The notes under the pieces: generated by a model | Told to the model about the DNA's origin: nothing | Seen by the model: only the letters and a program-made list of their open reading frames with translations | Databases searched by the model: none | Position numbers and translations under genes: made by a program | Source: Candidatus Methanophaga sp. GoMg3.2 | GTDB taxonomy: Archaea; Halobacteriota; Syntropharchaeia; Alkanophagales; Methanospirareceae | Direction: 5' to 3' | Length of the DNA stretch: 9,750 bases | NCBI GenBank assembly: GCA_013180565.1 | Contig: QBUN01000340.1 | Span: 1 to 9,750 of the forward strand | Shown: positions 6,042 through 9,750 of the stretch, piece after piece | How the letters are laid out: each line of letters opens with the position of its first letter | Numbering within the stretch: position 1 is the stretch's first letter

Positions 6042-6317
6042 TCAATACTCCAAAGAATATGATACAAGTTCCTTCTTTTCATTATCCCTTACAAAGACAA
6101 CCATCTCGTTATCCAAAATAGCCGCCTCGTATTGTTCTTCTAATTGAATCTGAGACTTTTTGCTTAGCTCTGATTTAAAATCGTTATACGGATATGCGTA
6201 TATCTTCTGTTCCTGGATGTCTAATAGCATAACGGGCTTTTTAGCCTCGAATCTTTTGTACAGCCCGAGAATATTGTCCCACTGCTCGCCCACCGCATCC
6301 CAATATTGCTCATACAT
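6042..6317 (-). CDS. Unrecognised 91-residue protein next to Fic
   Basis: I do not recognise this family. The protein starts MYEQYWDAVGEQWDNILGLY, an aromatic helix, continues with KPVMLLDIQEQKIYAYPYND, which looks like two strands, and ends with VVFVRDNEKKELVSYSLEY, two further strands. It has no signal peptide, membrane segment, cysteine pair or FicA-type (S/T)xxxE(G/N) inhibitory motif. Its place directly behind a Fic gene (25 bases after the Fic stop) and ahead of mntA suggests an accessory or antitoxin role, but only by position. A second frame opens with an ATG at 6345, overlapping the Fic stop, and ends after 11 codons, so the original start could have been there with a one-base slip since. 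A TATA-like box at 6358-6367 would place a transcript start near 6335. Confidence 0.6.
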   Translation of the reverse strand: MYEQYWDAVGEQWDNILGLYKRFEAKKPVMLLDIQEQKIYAYPYNDFKSELSKKSQIQLEEQYEAAILDNEMVVFVRDNEKKELVSYSLEY

Positions 6318-6341
6318 TTTCGTCTTGATTACTTTTTGCTT

Positions 6342-6872
6342 TCATTCCTTTATTGTTGTATATAAAGATTTAAAAAGGTTTATTTTCGCATGCTCTCTGA
6401 TGTAATCCCGTAAAGCTCGTCTGCTCGAGTACCATTTTCTTTCTATCGCCAAATAGAGTGTTAGTGATTCATCCACAGATTTAGCAATGAAATTTGCAAA
6501 AGGTCCGAGATTTCCTTCATCTGCAATGCGTAGAAAATGATAGTATTTTCCTCGTTCTTCTTTCCTTAGAACAATAGGAGGATAGCCATCTTTCATAAGA
6601 TAAAGGTTGGTGAGAAGGCGTGCCACTCTACCATTGCCATCGGCAAACGGATGAATTTCTACCAGCTTATGATGCAAGAATGTAGCGGCTTTTATTGGAT
6701 GTTCCCTTTTCTCCATATCTTTCAAAGAGAGATATGTATGCAGTAACCTCAGTTCATCTCTAAGTTTTCTCACTGCACTTTCTGGTAGTGGTCTATGAGC
6801 TTCTAAACGTTCTTTCTTACGCTGAATTCTTCCGAACAGATCGCTTCAGATAAAAGTATCGGTATCGTGCAT
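6342..6872 (-). pseudogene. Fic-domain AMPylase gene, internally deleted and with in-frame stop
   Basis: The longest open stretch (GTG 6773 to TGA 6342) contains the full Fic catalytic motif HPFADGNGRVAR (His codon at 6653-6651), preceded by EHPIKAATFLHHKLV and followed by GYPPIVLRKEERGKYY, all typical. Fic enzymes transfer AMP (or similar groups) to target proteins. Reading upstream in frame gives GRIQRKKERLEAHRPLPESA, clearly a Fic N-terminus, then TGA (6848-6846), then MHDTDTFI with ATG at 6872. So a nonsense codon sits at codon 9. In addition, LRLLHTYLSL runs straight into KDMEKREHPI. Normal proteins have roughly 150 residues here, holding the SNAIEGN-type inhibitory motif and the first Fic helices. 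The product is unlikely to fold as a normal Fic enzyme, though translation from the GTG cannot be excluded. Confidence 0.75.
6358..6367 (-). promoter_or_regulatory. Internal TATA-like box, matching the flanking-repeat promoter
   Basis: The segment 6347-6367 matches 1443-1463 (upstream of the CoA-binding gene, in the left repeat) at 20 of 21 positions, including the ten bases gtatataaag. On the - strand it reads as a TATA box CTTTATATAC followed by AATAAAGG. It lies over the last codons of Fic and could start a transcript for the 91-residue protein and the genes behind it. It may instead be a fragment of the same dispersed repeat. Confidence 0.45.
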
Positions 6873-6898
6873 TTTCTTACGTAAACGATATAGTGAAA

Positions 6899-6909
6899 CT
6901 ATAAATAAA
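6899..6909 (-). promoter_or_regulatory. TATA-like box of the Fic-led operon
   Basis: On the - strand TTTATTTATA (6909-6900) is a good archaeal TATA match. A start about 25 bases on falls near 6878, six bases before the ATG at 6872. This supports 6872 as the original Fic start and a nearly leaderless message. It would be the main promoter for the run of genes down to the STAND ATPase, since no gap larger than about 45 bases occurs in between. Confidence 0.45.
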
Positions 6910-7020
6910 TAACTTGTATTATTAAAATCCTTTAGGTATCGTTCGCCCGTAATTGCAAAATGCAAATTGCAAAAAAGCAAAATATAAAAAGGGAATGGAA
7001 ATGGGCTCTTTTGATTTTAA
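6910..7020. other. Gene-free spacer with A-rich short repeats
   Basis: No coding frame is seen between the Fic promoter and the right flanking repeat. Bases 6953-6982 contain near-repeats of attgcaaaatgca, followed by an A-rich stretch. The region could be a leader if transcription also begins in the right repeat. Confidence 0.5.
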
Positions 7021-7152
7021 TTTTTATTGTATATAAAGTATAACTTCTACCCATAAATAAATTTAATTTAGGACGCAGATTTACACGGATTTAATTTCTT
7101 CTGCGTTAATCTGTGTCAAATAGTTAATTTTAGTTGGATATTATGCTTTCTT
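7021..7152. repeat. Right copy of the long direct repeat flanking the island
   Basis: Same orientation and order of blocks as 1444-1592: gtatataaag edge (7029-7038), palindromic core (7072-7117), and the 31-base identical end (7122-7152). Its last two bases are the first two of the surface-protein stop codon complement (TAA at 7153-7151), so that gene ends exactly at the repeat boundary. Relative to the left copy it lacks two 10-base units, one from each palindrome arm. The edge again reads as a TATA box toward the island on the - strand. Confidence 0.85.
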
Positions 7153-8164
7153 ATACATACGCAACCCAACTCACATTCCAGTCCTCTAAGGTTGGCGTAT
7201 TGGAGGTATTCGTTGTTGTGAGATTGGCGAACAATCTAATCGAAGTTGCTCCGGATGCACAACAGGAAATATCATAGCCGGAACTCGCCTGCGATCCTGT
7301 TATTGTGCATTTTGTGGAGTTGTCGGTTGCATCCAGAATTTTGTAGCTAATGTTAGTTCCCTGAGCCGAGACATTGTCATTCACATAGAACTTGCCCCAG
7401 CTTACTATTTGAGCGGGGGTTATTGCTTTGCTAGTTAGAGTACCATATGTATTGTATTTTGGTGCATAACTAACCACTACGTAGGCCTGAGAACATCTCA
7501 TCACTTCACCATCAGCCAGTGTTTTCAACCTTACGCCAGCCTGTAGTGCATCTATTTCATCACAAGTCCAGGGCTTGTTTGTATGAGGATTTTTGCTCCA
7601 TACTTGACCTGAAGTCTCCCAGCTAGTGCCACCAAGGCCTGCACCGATATAAATGCGCCCATGTGTTTTTATAATAAAGTATGCAAAGCCATTCCCTAAT
7701 GTGTCCCCCTTGAATCTAATCCAGAGACCCACTTTGTTTATTGTCTCAGAACCTGTATGTGGAGACAGGTTATATAGGTCTCGATTGTCTTCTACATTCT
7801 CTGAGTAGATATAAAAGCCATCCGGTGAGCTTGTTTGGTTAACACAACCATAGTGATATGGGCAGGCGGAACAACCGCTTTGATTCTGAATAGTACATTC
7901 ATCTCCTGCTGCATTTGGTCTTAATGTTTCTGTTTGTCTTGAATCATTCAAACTCAATTTCACGTCGCCACCGCTCACGTTTATATTAATTCTGCTCGAT
8001 ATTCCCTCTCCAATGCATGAGTCATTTAGATCCAGTAAGTTTGTTTCATTAATGGTTAAATCACCACTGTCCATATAGTTCACCTTCCAGTAGTATGCTG
8101 CTGTGATACCTCCAACCAATCCTATCAAGCACAAGGCTAAGATGATAGTTTCTGATATTTTCAT
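7151..8164 (-). CDS. N-terminally anchored, sequon-rich extracellular protein
   Basis: I do not recognise a named family. The 337-residue protein starts MKISETIILALCLIGLVGGI, a signal or anchor helix of about 20 residues, then YYWKVNYMDSG and an exported part. That part has at least ten N-x-S/T sequons (for example NET, NVS, NQS, NQT, NLT) and a cysteine cluster CTIQNQSGCSACPYHYGC. The end, TNTSNTPTLEDWNVSWVAYV, resembles the last strands of beta-sandwich domains in archaeal and bacterial surface proteins. It is probably glycosylated and exposed at the cell surface. The ATG at 8164 follows an AGGTGGTG ribosome-binding stretch (8182-8175); a GTG at 8167 is an equal alternative. It stops exactly at the edge of the right flanking repeat. 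Confidence 0.7.
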   Translation of the reverse strand: MKISETIILALCLIGLVGGITAAYYWKVNYMDSGDLTINETNLLDLNDSCIGEGISSRININVSGGDVKLSLNDSRQTETLRPNAAGDECTIQNQSGCSACPYHYGCVNQTSSPDGFYIYSENVEDNRDLYNLSPHTGSETINKVGLWIRFKGDTLGNGFAYFIIKTHGRIYIGAGLGGTSWETSGQVWSKNPHTNKPWTCDEIDALQAGVRLKTLADGEVMRCSQAYVVVSYAPKYNTYGTLTSKAITPAQIVSWGKFYVNDNVSAQGTNISYKILDATDNSTKCTITGSQASSGYDISCCASGATSIRLFANLTTTNTSNTPTLEDWNVSWVAYV

Positions 8165-8245
8165 CACTGAAAAACACCACCTATCTAGTTATGATGTTTT
8201 TTTTAATGTAAATGCTAGGTCCTGTAGCATGTCCGTGGGATCATT

Positions 8246-8255
8246 CCAAATTTGG
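8246..8255. repeat. Short palindrome in the spacer before the surface-protein gene
   Basis: ccaaatttgg is a perfect 10-base palindrome, followed on the + strand by five T. It lies in the 130-base spacer between the FrhB-like stop and the surface-protein start. All neighbouring genes are on the other strand, so it is not a normal terminator for them; a regulator-binding site is possible. Confidence 0.25.
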
Positions 8256-8297
8256 TTTTTGTTCGTTTGGTTCCAAGACCACTTCAATAATTGATTT

Positions 8298-9383
8298 TCA
8301 CTCGCTCCTAGCCATACTACTCGCCTTCTTCCGCTCAGCCAATCGCCGTATCAATCCAAACTCCTTATCTTCTATCTCCTTTACCTCTATGTAGCCCTTA
8401 GCCAGAGCCCCTTTAACTAGCTCTTCTCCTTTCTCCGAGCGAACGAAAACCGTTGACCAGCCCCCTTCCGAGCCTACCGAACCCACGGAAATGTCCGCGA
8501 GTTCCGCAGTGAAATCCATACAAACCGAGCAGCCATCGCCCACATAACCTTCTATATCAACTAATGGGATACTATGTTTCTCATCTGCATAGACAGAGAA
8601 ATCCTTACCCTTTATGTCGCACTTGCTCACATTTTCCAACTTGGTATATCTCTTCGCGATGAAATCCAGCAATTCCTCCCTGAAATTCTCCATACAGAAC
8701 AATCCAATCAGCAATTTCAGCTTATCTATGCCCACGTCGTAAGGCTGTTCAGACATTTGGACTTTTCTTAAGCCCTGTATCTGACATGGCAGCCCCACAA
8801 ACCCTATAGCTGTATGACCTTCTTCTATTGCGTCTCTAACGCCTATTACGCTTGGGTAAAGTGTGTATTTCGTGCCGGAACCGGCCTTCAAATCTGCGCT
8901 ATTCGTTGCAACTTTCGTCTTCGGGCGCCATTGGTCATCCGCGGCAGTAATCGCAGCGCAATCTAACACACCCTCTTCTAGTGCATATGCGAGCAGAGCA
9001 GTAACCGTACCGCCATCCTGTCCCGTTATATCACTCTTTTTTGACTTGACTGCATAACAGTTGCGATAAACACCAAGTACATCCTCTTGTACCGCACCAA
9101 ATATCCTACGCTCTAGCTCGGGCAGCGGCAATGAAATCCGGGGACATAGGGTATAGCAGAGCCCGCATACAGTGTCATAGTCCTCGCTAAACTCAGGTGC
9201 TTCCTCGTTTTTACCGTTACCGATTCTTATTTTATCGCAAAACGCTGCGCAAGTGCCACAAAGACAGCAAATTCGCTTAGACACGACTTCGCGGTTCAAA
9301 TCGGAAAAACCACGTTCTAAAAAGGTCGCTAACCGCACATATTTCCGCTCTTCTATTGCCAATCCGGCTGCTTCTTCTACCAT
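8298..9383 (-). CDS. FrhB/FdhB-like F420-oxidoreductase iron-sulfur flavoprotein, next to PorB
   Basis: The 361-residue protein belongs to the coenzyme F420 hydrogenase/dehydrogenase beta family, which binds FAD and [4Fe-4S] clusters and passes electrons between F420 and ferredoxin-type partners. Visible motifs: CCLCGTCAAFC (C39, C42, C45, C49), CGLCYTLCP (C73, C76, C80), GQDGGTVTALL (121-131), AGSGTKYT (167-174), GLPCQIQGLR (197-206), GLFCMENF, and GDGCSVCMDFTAELADIS (from 282) with C285 and C288. Length is close to that of family members with an N-terminal ferredoxin part. The ATG at 9383 lies five bases after the porB stop and has a GGGGGTGA ribosome-binding motif inside the end of porB, so the two are co-transcribed. 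It may link pyruvate oxidation or synthesis to F420; this is inference from position. Many archaea have several paralogues, so the exact partner is uncertain. Confidence 0.85.
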   Translation of the reverse strand: MVEEAAGLAIEERKYVRLATFLERGFSDLNREVVSKRICCLCGTCAAFCDKIRIGNGKNEEAPEFSEDYDTVCGLCYTLCPRISLPLPELERRIFGAVQEDVLGVYRNCYAVKSKKSDITGQDGGTVTALLAYALEEGVLDCAAITAADDQWRPKTKVATNSADLKAGSGTKYTLYPSVIGVRDAIEEGHTAIGFVGLPCQIQGLRKVQMSEQPYDVGIDKLKLLIGLFCMENFREELLDFIAKRYTKLENVSKCDIKGKDFSVYADEKHSIPLVDIEGYVGDGCSVCMDFTAELADISVGSVGSEGGWSTVFVRSEKGEELVKGALAKGYIEVKEIEDKEFGLIRRLAERKKASSMARSE

Positions 9384-9388
9384 CGTTT

Positions 9389-9750
9389 TTACTTCACCCC
9401 CGCCTTTTCCCTTAGTTTCACGTAATCTTCTTCCACCCTCGTCTGTATCGTTGCGATAGTATCATCGTTAAGATGCTTGAACCGCCCTTGCTTTTTTAGA
9501 TACTCTGTTACGGGTTTCAAGTCTGGTAAATCAACGCTTAAGTTGTACTCACCGTTAATCACTTCATAAAGCGGAAATACACCCGTCTCCACCGCCAGAC
9601 GACCCAACTCTATCGTTATATTTGTCGGAGACCGCCAGCCAGTAGGGCAGACAGACAATATATGAATATACGCCGGACCGTCCATTTCCGCTCCACGCTT
9701 CACTTTAGCCATCAAATCAAGTGGGTATGAAGGACATGCAGTCGCAACAT
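9389..9750 (-). CDS. porB: Pyruvate:ferredoxin oxidoreductase, beta subunit (5' partial)
   Basis: The gene enters from the right edge. The visible part is the C-terminal third, reading VATACPSYPLDLMAKVKRGA from the edge, then DGPAYIHILSVCPTGWRSP and AVETGVFPLYEVINGEY, followed by the usual tail VEEDYVKLREKAGVK. These match archaeal PorB closely. The beta subunit carries thiamine diphosphate and a cluster, and with PorA, PorG and PorD interconverts pyruvate with acetyl-CoA and CO2, using ferredoxin, in the cytoplasm. The thiamine-binding region is upstream of the window. Open reading continues to the edge, so the TTG/ATG near 9712-9715 are internal codons, not the start. The TAA (9391-9389) is followed five bases later by the FrhB-like gene. 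Confidence 0.92.
   Translation of the reverse strand, partial: VATACPSYPLDLMAKVKRGAEMDGPAYIHILSVCPTGWRSPTNITIELGRLAVETGVFPLYEVINGEYNLSVDLPDLKPVTEYLKKQGRFKHLNDDTIATIQTRVEEDYVKLREKAGVK

Noticed and set aside
6042..6317. The 91-residue protein as a FicA antitoxin
   Set aside because: No (S/T)xxxE(G/N) motif is present, and the predicted strand-rich second half does not fit a FicA helix bundle.
6846..6848. Recoding of TGA (as Trp or selenocysteine), because two island genes have an in-frame TGA near the start
   Set aside because: TGA also acts as the normal stop of several genes here (FrhB-like, DUF5615, HEPN frame, Fic), TGG is used for Trp, no SECIS-like hairpin was seen, and both genes show other signs of damage.
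8246..8260. Palindrome plus T-run as a terminator
   Set aside because: It points along the + strand, whereas every gene within 1 kb is on the - strand.

Overview
The window looks like part of a euryarchaeal genome, probably from the methanogen / anaerobic methane-oxidiser radiation. An F420-dehydrogenase beta-type (FrhB-like) gene lies directly behind a pyruvate:ferredoxin oxidoreductase beta subunit (PorB). Archaeal TATA-like boxes (TTTATATAC, TTTATAA) precede several genes, and genes are tightly packed with ATGA stop/start overlaps, TTG/GTG candidate starts and leaderless-type spacings. The placement rests on gene content and signals only; no marker RNA is present.

Left flank (1-1434): the 3' end of a BtuD/FecE-type ABC ATPase with a Rossmann-like C-terminal extension (+ strand). 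A 346-base convergent spacer with an interleaved inverted repeat follows, then a small CoA-binding (YccU-like) protein on the - strand. Right flank (7151-9750, all - strand): the end of porB, an FrhB-like iron-sulfur flavoprotein, and an N-terminally anchored, sequon-rich surface protein.

Between them lies a conflict/defence island of about 5.4 kb (1593-7020), entirely on the - strand. It is bracketed by two direct copies of a 132-149 base repeat (1444-1592 and 7021-7152). In transcription order it holds a Fic gene, an unrecognised 91-residue protein, a MntA-type minimal nucleotidyltransferase antitoxin, a HEPN/DUF86 toxin remnant, a 127-residue helical protein, an NB-ARC/TPR STAND ATPase, a DUF433 antitoxin, a DUF5615 PIN-like toxin and a second minimal nucleotidyltransferase.

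Three points stand out. (1) The 127-residue protein and the STAND protein, adjacent in one operon, both carry a two-unit heptad motif (x-R-D-[IL]-x-x-x) near the N-terminus, written in different codons; this suggests a matched sensor/effector pair. (2) The island is decaying selectively. Fic has lost its middle, including the SNAIEGN-type inhibitory region, and has an in-frame TGA. HEPN has lost its catalytic middle and its tail is out of frame. The last nucleotidyltransferase has an in-frame TGA near its start. MntA and the DUF433/DUF5615 pair look intact. (3) The two flanking repeats differ by loss of 10 bases from each arm of an internal palindrome, which preserves pairing.

The best candidate for an undescribed system is the MntA - (dead HEPN) - 127-aa protein - STAND operon. 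No integrase, transposase, CRISPR array, tRNA or rRNA was seen.
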